From: Desulfobacterales bacterium
GTDB lineage: Bacteria > Desulfobacterota > Desulfobacteria > Desulfobacterales > JAFDCJ01
Assembly: GCA_020345785.1 (NCBI GenBank)
Contig: CP070771.1
Coordinates: 6,391,597 to 6,397,152 of the forward strand
Direction: 5' to 3'
Length of the DNA stretch: 5,556 nucleotides
Below are positions 1 through 5,423 of this stretch, in pieces (position 1 is the first letter of the stretch; the number at the start of each line of letters is the position of its first letter). Below the pieces are notes generated by a model. The model was given only the letters and a program-made list of their open reading frames with translations. It was not told the DNA's origin and made no database searches. A program made the translations under genes and the position numbers.

Positions 1-2
1 AA

Positions 3-94
3 GATTGAAAATTGAATATTTATGGTTGTCGCTGCGCTCCGTCTTTTTAAAATAGATCCGCCACAGGCGCACCTTAAATGTTCAATATTCAATC
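3..94. repeat. MITE-like inverted repeat with 19-bp arms
   Basis: The left arm at 3-21 (GATTGAAAATTGAATATTT) and the reverse complement of the right arm at 76-94 match at 17 of 19 positions. Both arms are themselves built of 7-bp steps (ATTGAAT/ATTGAAC-like). The roughly 54-bp core is GC-richer and contains the word CGCTGCGCTCC. The element lies about 70 bp beyond the stop codon of the last minus-strand gene. It codes for nothing convincing. It could be a non-autonomous mobile element or a dispersed intergenic repeat; no target-site duplication can be judged because the left arm touches the window edge. It could fold when transcribed, but it lacks the GC stem plus U-run of an intrinsic terminator. 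Confidence 0.5.
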
Positions 95-167
95 ATTTGA
101 AGATGGCAAAAATAGCCCTTTACTTGTCCAAGGCCGAACCACAAAATCAATTCATAAGCAAATACAC

Positions 168-977
168 CTAAAGCCCATGTTCTTTCCAATCCGGCTTGCG
201 TTTTTGAATAAAGGCACTGGCTCCTTCGGTGTGTTTGTCTTGCCTGAGAAACATGGTCATAATGCCTTCGGTTTCGATAAAGGTTCGTTCCTCAACGGTC
301 CGCCCGACGCCGCGCACCACCGTCTCTTTATCCGTGCGAATGGAGCCCTGAGGCAGCTCGCAGATTTGATGGGCCAGCTCTCTTGTACGCGTCATCAGCT
401 TTTCCTGCGGTACGACCTCATTCACCAGGCCGATGCGGTAGGCTTCTTCGGCATCAATTCGTTTGCCGGTGATGATTAATTCAAGGGCGCGGGAGTAGCC
501 GACCACCAGAGGCAGCCGCACGCACAGGCCGTCGCCGGCCACGATATTCCAGCGCCTCTCGGTGGCGCCAAACTGCGCATTTTCAGAAGCAATGCGGATG
601 TCCGCCAACAGGCAGGATTCCAGGCCGGCCGCAAAGGCATATCCGTTTACAGCGGCGATGATGGGCTTAAAGATATCAAATTTTTTGGTGTAACCGCAGT
701 AGCCTTCACTGTTGCGCACCGCGACCCGAAATTGATCGTAGGTGCCAATGGACTCCAGGGCCGCCGCATCATTGAGATCCCAGCCGGCCGAAAAAGCCTT
801 GTCGCCGGCCCCTGTGAAAATGGCAACAAACGCATTTTCGTCATCCCGGAATTTCTTCCAGGCGTGCTGCAATTCCAGATTGGTTTCATGATTAATACAG
901 TTGTGAACTGCGGGGCGGTTGATGGTGATCGTCACAACGTGATCCTCTTCTTCGTAAAGAATGTGTTTGTATCTCAT
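168..977 (-). CDS. Enoyl-CoA hydratase/isomerase (crotonase) family protein, probably an active hydratase
   Basis: This is a 269-aa protein of crotonase fold, cytoplasmic, with no signal peptide or membrane segment, and of normal length for the family (about 255-270 aa). The N-terminal strand region carries the usual ITINRP (residues 17-22). The first oxyanion-hole segment is AFSAGWDL (61-68) and the second is NGYAFAAGLE (111-120). Glu120 and Glu140 (in ATERRW) align with the two catalytic glutamates of rat enoyl-CoA hydratase (Glu144, Glu164), so water addition to a 2-enoyl-CoA is plausible. The usual GGG before the first Glu is AAG here. The start ATG at 977 is preferred over an in-frame TTG at 983 because GAAGGGA (992-986) lies 9 nt from the ATG but only 3 nt from the TTG. 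It begins 2 nt after the B12-subunit stop, so it is the last gene of the mutase operon and probably processes the mutase product or precursor. Actual substrate unknown; isomerase or CoA-ester hydrolase activity remains possible. Confidence 0.9.
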   Translation of the reverse strand: MRYKHILYEEEDHVVTITINRPAVHNCINHETNLELQHAWKKFRDDENAFVAIFTGAGDKAFSAGWDLNDAAALESIGTYDQFRVAVRNSEGYCGYTKKFDIFKPIIAAVNGYAFAAGLESCLLADIRIASENAQFGATERRWNIVAGDGLCVRLPLVVGYSRALELIITGKRIDAEEAYRIGLVNEVVPQEKLMTRTRELAHQICELPQGSIRTDKETVVRGVGRTVEERTFIETEGIMTMFLRQDKHTEGASAFIQKRKPDWKEHGL

Positions 978-979
978 TT

Positions 980-1393
980 TCAATTTCCCTTCAGGCTCTT
1001 TTTTTTCGCTGCCAAGCTTTTAATGCATTCGATCATTTCTTCACGAGGCGCAGAGGGTCCAAAGGCGGCCGCAACCCCCATCTCGATCAGGGATTTGCCG
1101 TCCTTGGGAGTTATGACGGAGCCGCCGACAATGACCGGGATGTCTATTTCCTCCATTTTGAGAAGATCGATGAGTTCGGGAAGGTAGTATAAATATTCCC
1201 AGGAATGGCAGCTTAAACCGATGATATCCACATCTTCCTCAATTCCGGCCTTGACGATCATGGTCGGGAGGTTGAATTTTCCGGCATAGATGACTTCCAT
1301 GCCGGCATCTCTGAGCATCCGTGATATACCGACCGCGCCCACATCATGCTGGTCCAGGCCTAGAATTCCAATGAGCACTCTTATCTTTTTCAT
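980..1393 (-). CDS. Cobalamin-binding small subunit of an acyl-CoA mutase
   Basis: This 137-aa protein is a stand-alone B12-binding domain of the methylmalonyl-CoA mutase C-terminal type, the usual size for the small subunits of two-part mutases (IcmB, HcmB). It has a Rossmann-like start (IRVLIGILGLD), then Asp14-x-His16-x-x-Gly19, the DxHxxG motif whose His is the lower axial cobalt ligand in base-off/His-on enzymes. GMEVIYAG (31-38) and DVDIIGLS (54-61) follow, and the GG at 90-91 ends the strand VIVGG. The second motif, normally SxL followed by small residues, is Ser61-Cys-His63-Ser-Trp-Glu-Tyr here, so the Leu is lost and bulky aromatics appear near where the nucleotide tail sits. It starts 11 nt after the mutase large-subunit stop with AAAGGA 6 nt before the ATG, so the two are translated together and should form one holoenzyme with adenosylcobalamin. 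Confidence 0.92.
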   Translation of the reverse strand: MKKIRVLIGILGLDQHDVGAVGISRMLRDAGMEVIYAGKFNLPTMIVKAGIEEDVDIIGLSCHSWEYLYYLPELIDLLKMEEIDIPVIVGGSVITPKDGKSLIEMGVAAAFGPSAPREEMIECIKSLAAKKKSLKGN

Positions 1394-1404
1394 TCAAAAT
1401 CCTT

Positions 1405-3000
1405 TCACAGCGGCGGTTCGATCAGGCCGTGGGGGTCATAGGGGTAATCATAGGCCTGGCGGAGTACGCCGGCGATTTCCCCCATGGTTGCGCCGGCTGC
1501 GGTAGCCGTTATGATCGCCGGCATAATATTTTCATTTTCTGATTTTGAACGTTGATAAAGGCCCTGTAAAACGGCGTTTATCTGATTTGAATCCCGGCTG
1601 CGTTTGTATTGCCTTATTTTTTCCGCCCGGCCCCGGCAAGGTTCGATCTTGCCTTCGCTTATTTCTTTGAGAAGGGTATCTTCATGATCAGGGATTCGGT
1701 GGATATTTACCCCGACTTTAGGCAGTTCACCATTGCCGATCTGCTGATGGTAGCGGTTCATGCTGTTTTCAAAAAATTTTTTAAACCACCCCTTTTCAGA
1801 CAGCATGGCCGGATCACCTTTGGATTCGATATCCTCAATCATAGCATCAATTCGTTTTTCCATCTCGTCCGTCAGACTTTCGATAAAATAGGAGCCTCCC
1901 AGCGGATCCTGCACTGCCGCAACATTGGACTCCAGTTGAACAACCTGCTGGGTTCGCAGACCGACAAGATGGGATTCGGGGCTGGGCGTGCGATAGGCTT
2001 CATCGAAGGCCGAAATCTCCATGGCCTGGACCCCCGCCATAACCAGGCAAACGGCCTGGATGGCGCCCCGCACGATATTATTAAACGGCTGTTGGGCGGT
2101 CAGCGATAAGCCGGACGTGTGGGAGGTGATGACTACCGCCAGCGAGCGCGGATCTTTGGCGCCGAATTCCGCTTGCATCATTCTGGCAAACAGACGCCGG
2201 GAGGCCCTGATTTTGGCGATCTCCTCAAAAAAATCCATGCCGCAATTCACCAAAATTGCTATCCGCGGTGCAAAACTGTCGATGGCGACCCCCCGACGCA
2301 GCAGTTGCCGCACAATATGCCGAATCTCAATAAATCCAAGGGCCATCTCTTCAACCGCATTCAAACCGGCTTCACTGAAAAAATAGGTATCTTCCACAAA
2401 AGAATGAAACTTCGGCATCTCTTGGGCGCAAAACTGAATGCAGTCACCCGCCATTCTTAACCTGAGCGAAATCGGCAGATGCATGGCATATCCACAGTCT
2501 TCGGCATAGAAGGGCGCCTGCAGCACACTCCCCCGCAGCTTGTCGGCCGCAAAACCATTTTCCCGGGCGACAAGATAAAGACCTGCCAGCGCAAAAGCCG
2601 GCGGTACCGAACTTGAAACTGAAATCCGGTCCAGCGGCAAATCTTTAAAGAGCTCCCGGTAATCCTGCAAACAGCACAATGATACCCCCTGAGTTCCCAG
2701 CGTGTTCAGTGCCAACGGATGATCCGGATCCAAAAGGGCCATCGTGGGACTGTCGCCGATAACATCAACTCCCATCTGACCCTTTTCGATGAGATATTTG
2801 AGCTGCTCATTTGACCGGGAAGGCTCCCCCTCACCGGACAGCTCCCGTTGAATCCAAGCCCCGGTGGTTTTAGCACTTCTACCCCGGGTATACGGGAAAG
2901 CACCCGGAGCGTTGAGATTCTTTTCATAGTCTAAATCTTGGATATCCTCCGGGCTGTAAAACGACTTTAACGGAATCCCGGAGCGCGTATGAGTTGTCAT
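1405..3000 (-). CDS. Divergent B12-dependent acyl-CoA mutase large subunit (methylmalonyl-CoA mutase family), substrate unknown
   Basis: This 531-aa TIM-barrel subunit lacks its own B12 domain, like IcmA and HcmA (about 560 aa). Family signatures are clear: SGIPLKSFYSPEDI (7-20), FPYTRG (35-40), NEQLKYLIEKGQ (64-75), FFEEIAKIRASRRL (257-270), SLTAQQPFNN (299-308), LRTQQ (348-352) and DPLGGSYF (365-372), with the normal helical C-terminus to residue 531. The active site is not normal. The YPTMY segment holding Tyr89 of Propionibacterium methylmalonyl-CoA mutase is SAKTTGAW (42-49). An ungapped alignment of 157-182 puts Leu160 at Gln197 and Gly170 at Arg207. Tyr206-Phe207 replaces Tyr243-His244. 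Loss of the carboxylate-binding Arg argues against methylmalonyl-CoA; isobutyryl-, 2-hydroxyisobutyryl- and other acyl-CoA mutases also change Tyr89/Arg207, but losing the His as well is unusual. The ATG start has TGGAG 8 nt upstream, and the family N-terminus begins right after it. It is the first gene of a tight operon with the B12 subunit. Confidence 0.92.
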   Translation of the reverse strand: MTTHTRSGIPLKSFYSPEDIQDLDYEKNLNAPGAFPYTRGRSAKTTGAWIQRELSGEGEPSRSNEQLKYLIEKGQMGVDVIGDSPTMALLDPDHPLALNTLGTQGVSLCCLQDYRELFKDLPLDRISVSSSVPPAFALAGLYLVARENGFAADKLRGSVLQAPFYAEDCGYAMHLPISLRLRMAGDCIQFCAQEMPKFHSFVEDTYFFSEAGLNAVEEMALGFIEIRHIVRQLLRRGVAIDSFAPRIAILVNCGMDFFEEIAKIRASRRLFARMMQAEFGAKDPRSLAVVITSHTSGLSLTAQQPFNNIVRGAIQAVCLVMAGVQAMEISAFDEAYRTPSPESHLVGLRTQQVVQLESNVAAVQDPLGGSYFIESLTDEMEKRIDAMIEDIESKGDPAMLSEKGWFKKFFENSMNRYHQQIGNGELPKVGVNIHRIPDHEDTLLKEISEGKIEPCRGRAEKIRQYKRSRDSNQINAVLQGLYQRSKSENENIMPAIITATAAGATMGEIAGVLRQAYDYPYDPHGLIEPPL

Positions 3001-3008
3001 ATAGTTTT

Positions 3009-3013
3009 CTCCA
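3009..3013 (-). promoter_or_regulatory. Ribosome binding site of the mutase large subunit
   Basis: TGGAG on the minus strand, 8 nt before the ATG at 3000-2998. It sits between the start codon and the repeat element, so the element lies in the leader of the mutase message if transcription starts upstream of it. Confidence 0.6.
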
Positions 3014-3023
3014 GCCGATTATA

Positions 3024-3111
3024 TTGGGTTTCGTACCTCAACCCAACCTACGAAAATTGAGCTTTTGAGCCGATATGGATTCCCGAGAGCGAAACCCAAC
3101 ACCGGCGTTGG
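3024..3111. repeat. Intergenic inverted-repeat element with GGGTT/AACCC words
   Basis: Three nested symmetries are visible. TTGGGTTTCG at 3024-3033 is perfectly complementary to CGAAACCCAA at 3090-3099. TTGGGTT (3024-3030) also pairs perfectly with AACCCAA (3040-3046) across a 9-nt loop. CCAACACCGGCGTTGG (3096-3111) is a near-palindrome. Read on the minus strand it contains GTAGGTTGGGTTGAGG...CGAAACCCAA. I recall similar GGTTGGGTT...AAACCCAAC repeats from many bacterial genomes, but cannot search to confirm. It ends 20 bp before the mutase start codon. The first arm has two possible partners, so the leader RNA could form alternative hairpins. Whether it is a mobile remnant or regulatory is unknown. 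Confidence 0.6.
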
Positions 3112-3164
3112 ACGAGTTTTCGTTCGATCACTAGTTAATAGTTTGAACGGAATACTATCCTTTC

Positions 3165-3193
3165 ATATTTTTCATCTATCGAAGAATTATCAA
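3165..3193 (-). promoter_or_regulatory. Weak sigma70-like promoter candidate for the mutase operon
   Basis: TTGATA (3193-3188) is 17 nt from AAATAT (3170-3165) on the minus strand, a 5/6 match to the -35 and a 3/6 match to the -10 consensus. It lies in AT-rich DNA about 165 bp before the mutase start. In such DNA a match of this quality can arise by chance. The predicted leader would include the inverted-repeat element. Confidence 0.25.
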
Positions 3194-3321
3194 ATGAACT
3201 GATGATTCCGGTCTAATCACGAATAACAAATAACCATTAGTGCCTAATTGAGCGTTCTTTGCTAAATAGGGTACAGTTTATTGAGTTGGATCGGGATGCC
3301 ATCTCGATTGACATTCGTATT

Positions 3322-4113
3322 TTAAACGGACCCCCTGTCTTTGAGGGCTTTCCGACTGCCCAGGGTGCTTACATTCAGTCGCATTCCGCCATCGATATGA
3401 ATTTCTTCTCCATTGATATATCCCGCCCGGTCTGATGCCAAAAATGCTACCAGATGGCTGACTTCCTCCATCTTGCCGAAACGGCGCGCCGGAATATTGG
3501 TCAGGACGCTTTTTTTTATCTCCTCCGGCATTTGATGGACCAGCTCCGTCCCTATCAAACCGGGAACAACCGCATTGCAGGTAATGCCGTCCCCGGCATG
3601 TTCAAGGGCAACCGTTTTGGTCAGGCCAAGCAAACCGGCTTTACTGGACGCATAGCCTATCTGAAAGTGCAGTCCGCCGGTGGCGCCAAGCGAAGAAAAA
3701 TTGATAATTCGGCCCCATTTTTTTTCGATCATGGGGCCGATGACGGCCTTGATCATGTTAAAGGCGCCGCTGAGGTTGACGGCGATCTCTCTGGACCAGG
3801 CTTCATGGGTCATTTTGACCAGCGGGGCAATGTTATTCACGATGCCGGCATTGTTGACCAGGATATCAATGTCTCCCAGTTCTTTGCGGATCTTTCGCAT
3901 GCCCAGCTGAACCTGCTCCGGATCTGCGATGTCAAAAATTGCCGCAGCAGATCTTCTTCCCTTTTCCCTGATTTGACCGGCCGTTGCATCGACTTCAGGC
4001 AATATGTCGACCAAACCAACGTCGGCCCCTTCACCGGCCATAATCATTGCAGTGGCTCTGCCGATGCCCCGCGCCGCACCGGTGATCAGTGCCACTTTGC
4101 CTTTAAGTAGCAT
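3322..4113 (-). CDS. Short-chain dehydrogenase/reductase (classical SDR), probably an NAD-dependent 3-hydroxyacyl-CoA dehydrogenase
   Basis: This 263-aa classical SDR is of usual length, soluble and Rossmann-fold. The cofactor loop TGAARGIG is at 11-18, Asp36 ends strand beta-2 (VGLVDIL) and favours NAD(H) over NADP(H), and NNAG is at 87-90. The full catalytic tetrad is present: Asn113, Ser141, Tyr154 and Lys158 (YASSK). The PG loop (184-185) and the IDGG near the C-terminus (240-243) are typical of FabG-like and 3-hydroxyacyl-CoA dehydrogenase relatives. The start at 4113 is chosen because AAAAGGAG (4127-4120) stands 6 nt before the ATG and the SDR fold begins at once. A longer frame back to 4179 would only add residues read through the heptad array. 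It is flanked by 287-bp and 321-bp gaps but shares strand and CoA theme with its neighbours, so oxidation of a hydroxyacyl-CoA to the 3-oxo form fits. The exact substrate cannot be read from sequence. Confidence 0.92.
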   Translation of the reverse strand: MLLKGKVALITGAARGIGRATAMIMAGEGADVGLVDILPEVDATAGQIREKGRRSAAAIFDIADPEQVQLGMRKIRKELGDIDILVNNAGIVNNIAPLVKMTHEAWSREIAVNLSGAFNMIKAVIGPMIEKKWGRIINFSSLGATGGLHFQIGYASSKAGLLGLTKTVALEHAGDGITCNAVVPGLIGTELVHQMPEEIKKSVLTNIPARRFGKMEEVSHLVAFLASDRAGYINGEEIHIDGGMRLNVSTLGSRKALKDRGSV

Positions 4114-4119
4114 TATAAT

Positions 4120-4127
4120 CTCCTTTT
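4120..4127 (-). promoter_or_regulatory. Ribosome binding site that fixes the SDR start
   Basis: AAAAGGAG on the minus strand, 6 nt before ATG 4113-4111. This near-ideal site settles the start choice against the longer upstream frame. It lies about 24 nt beyond the end of the heptad array. Confidence 0.8.
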
Positions 4128-4150
4128 GGATTTGCAACCAGAAAAATAAA

Positions 4151-4396
4151 AATTCCGACTTCCGCATTCCCGCTTCCACATTCGACGACCCCTGTCATCT
4201 GAATTAAGTTCTCTGTCTTCTGTCCTTTCTCCTCTGACGTCCGGTTTTGGTCATCTGACACCTGACACCCGACACCTGAAACCAAACTAGCTGCCTTCTG
4301 TCATCTGACTTCTGACTTCTGTCTTCTGTCATCTGTCCTGGCGCCACTGTCCTCTTTTTTATCCAATCCGCAATCCCAAATCCGAAATCTGAAATC
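4151..4396 (-). repeat. Degenerate heptanucleotide-periodic array (about 35 units)
   Basis: Read on the minus strand from 4396, the DNA divides into consecutive 7-mers with G usually first and often CA last (loosely GRNGWCA). It runs through sub-families: GATTTCA/GATTTCG-like units (4396-4362), GATGACA/GAAGACA/GAAGTCA-like units (4354-4292), GGTGTCA-like units (around 4282-4255), mixed GACAGA-like units (to about 4186), and GGAAGCG/GGAATGC-like units to 4151. By hand the array parses as 35 x 7 plus a single extra base near 4285-4276, and 35 x 7 + 1 = 246 equals its length. Several units (for example TAAAAAA, TAATTCA) do not fit the consensus. The transcribed strand is purine-rich. It fills most of the gap between the crotonase stop and the SDR. 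It recalls the short tandemly repeated heptamers (STRR) described in heterocystous cyanobacteria, though the unit sequences differ. Confidence 0.75.
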
Positions 4397-4400
4397 GAAT

Positions 4401-5288
4401 TCACGGCGTTCCCTTAGGTTTCAGCTCCGGCGGGCCTTGACTGTAATCACCAAAGGGGGCATCTCTCTCGGCAATGGCGGCTGCGACCCCTTTTTCCATT
4501 GATTTTCTTACAAATTCCATACCTTCGGGTGTATGGCGCATATAGCCATCGAGGATCGATCCGATCAGCTGGGTATTCATCAGACCCATATTGTCGAATG
4601 CCTGATTGACGACCAGTTTCATGGCGGCCAGTTGGGTGGTTGGGCACTGGGCCATCCGTTTGGCCCAGTACTGTACCTCTTCTTCCAGCTTATCCGCCGG
4701 CACGGCTTTGTTTATCAGCCCCATTTCAGCTGCTTCTTTGCCGGAGATGCTGTCTCCGGTGAGTGCCAGCATCTTGGTTTTGGTCAGCCCCAGCCGGAAA
4801 AACCACATCCCGGTCAGATAACACCCCCACACCCGGGAATAGGGTGTTCCGAAGCGGGCATCCTCCGAGGCAACGATCACATCGCAAAGCAAGGCCATGT
4901 CGGATCCGCCGCCCACGCACCAGCCGTGCACCCTTGCAATAACCGGCTTCGGGCTGCGCCAGATACTCATGAATTTCGGCACCGGCCCGACAAAAGGACT
5001 GGTGACCATCATCATGTCTTTTCCGGGATCCCAGGTTTCACTGCCGGCCTGTCCGCCCCACTGGGCGAAATGTTCTAAATCTTCAGAAAAATCAAAGCCC
5101 GCACAGAAAGCCTTCCCGGCGCCCTGGAGGATGATCACCCGAACATCTCGGTCGGCATTGGCCTCGGCGATGGCCTGCTCCAGTTCCTCCGGCATGGGCG
5201 GTCGTATGGTGTTAAATTTTTCCGGCCGGTTCAGGGTGATGATCGCCAGTCGATCCCTGGTTTCATAAAGAATGGTTTCATTGCGCAT
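4401..5288 (-). CDS. Crotonase-fold protein with substituted catalytic glutamates (annotated-type enoyl-CoA hydratase)
   Basis: This 295-aa soluble protein is longer than a standard hydratase (about 260). It shows ITLNRPEKFN (17-26), the oxyanion segment AFCAGFDF (60-67) and HGWCVGGGSDMALLCD (121-136). Asp130 stands where rat enoyl-CoA hydratase has Glu144, and Tyr150 (FGTPYSRVWG) stands where Glu164 would be, so simple hydratase chemistry is doubtful. Isomerase, hydrolase, C-C lyase or decarboxylase activity, all known in the superfamily, are alternatives. A longer loop at 72-108 (WDPGKDMMM, then FMSIWRSPKPV) and a Pro-rich tail (GPPELKPKGTP) are further differences. The start at 5288 is set by the AAGGGGGG ribosome site 7 nt upstream and by family similarity beginning there. 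The open frame continues to 5423, but those 45 residues are not family-like and overlap a promoter candidate. It is first in the same-strand series, ahead of the SDR. Confidence 0.9.
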   Translation of the reverse strand: MRNETILYETRDRLAIITLNRPEKFNTIRPPMPEELEQAIAEANADRDVRVIILQGAGKAFCAGFDFSEDLEHFAQWGGQAGSETWDPGKDMMMVTSPFVGPVPKFMSIWRSPKPVIARVHGWCVGGGSDMALLCDVIVASEDARFGTPYSRVWGCYLTGMWFFRLGLTKTKMLALTGDSISGKEAAEMGLINKAVPADKLEEEVQYWAKRMAQCPTTQLAAMKLVVNQAFDNMGLMNTQLIGSILDGYMRHTPEGMEFVRKSMEKGVAAAIAERDAPFGDYSQGPPELKPKGTP

Positions 5289-5295
5289 TTGGTTT

Positions 5296-5303
5296 CCCCC
5301 CTT
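5296..5303 (-). promoter_or_regulatory. Strong ribosome binding site of the first crotonase gene
   Basis: AAGGGGGG on the minus strand, 7 nt before ATG 5288-5286. This run of six G is a strong Shine-Dalgarno and decides the start against the frame extending to 5423. Confidence 0.75.
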
Positions 5304-5316
5304 GTGAAATGATGAT

Positions 5317-5337
5317 AGATAAATGTCGAATGACGAA
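5317..5337. repeat. Short heptad repeat, three units
   Basis: On the + strand the DNA reads GATAAAT, GTCGAAT, GACGAAT in successive 7-mers, with the last two differing at one position. It lies in the leader of the crotonase gene, between promoter candidate and ribosome site. It has the same 7-bp step as the longer array at 4151-4396. With so few units chance is possible. Confidence 0.35.
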
Positions 5338-5393
5338 TTTTTGATGTCTTCCAGCTGGACAATCCCCACAAACATACCCCAGAACACGTCGAC

Positions 5394-5423
5394 ATATTCG
5401 ATGAGAGTTAAATCAAATGTCAA
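5394..5423 (-). promoter_or_regulatory. Sigma70-like promoter candidate upstream of the crotonase gene
   Basis: A perfect TTGACA (-35, 5423-5418) is followed after 18 nt by GAATAT (-10, 5399-5394), which keeps the important A2, A5 and T6 positions. Transcription would start near 5387 and leave a leader of about 100 nt before the ATG. If real, it drives the crotonase gene and perhaps the SDR beyond it. The -10 is only a 3/6 match. Confidence 0.45.

Larger units (their letters stand above)
3001..3321. other. 321-bp intergenic region between SDR and mutase operon
   Basis: No open frame here looks like a gene. The part next to the mutase start holds the ribosome binding site (3009-3013) and the inverted-repeat element at 3024-3111. 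A short interrupted repeat CGTTC...GAACG spans 3121-3149. The stretch 3150-3250 is AT-rich and contains the only promoter-like pair I can offer for the mutase operon. The stretch 3194-3321 shows nothing I can name beyond a weak mismatched hairpin after the SDR stop. The gap suggests that the mutase operon may be transcribed separately from the SDR. Confidence 0.6.

Noticed and set aside
1405..3000. Calling the mutase a methylmalonyl-, isobutyryl- or 2-hydroxyisobutyryl-CoA mutase with a gene symbol
   Set aside because: The diagnostic residues of each do not match by eye, so a specific name would be a guess.
3290..3308. Hairpin after the SDR stop as a terminator
   Set aside because: The 8-bp arms have an internal mismatch and a 3-nt loop, the stem is not GC-rich, and no U-run follows on the minus strand.
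3454..4110. A 218-codon open frame on the + strand
   Set aside because: It lies entirely antisense to the SDR, whose fold and catalytic residues are unmistakable. The antisense translation shows no recognisable domain, and no convincing ribosome site was seen.
4114..4179. A longer SDR start 22 codons upstream
   Set aside because: The extra residues come partly from the heptad array, are not SDR-like, and would bury a near-perfect ribosome site placed correctly for the ATG at 4113.
4103..4404. Two minus-strand open frames (4285-4103, 4404-4204) between the crotonase and SDR genes
   Set aside because: Their translations (SGVGCQVSDDQ, DRRQ-type repeats) are just the heptad array read in frame; units without stop words stay open by chance. 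One runs into the SDR start in another frame.
5289..5423. A 45-residue N-terminal extension of the first crotonase protein
   Set aside because: It is not family-like, it covers the AAGGGGGG ribosome site, and its first codons coincide with the TTGACA promoter element.
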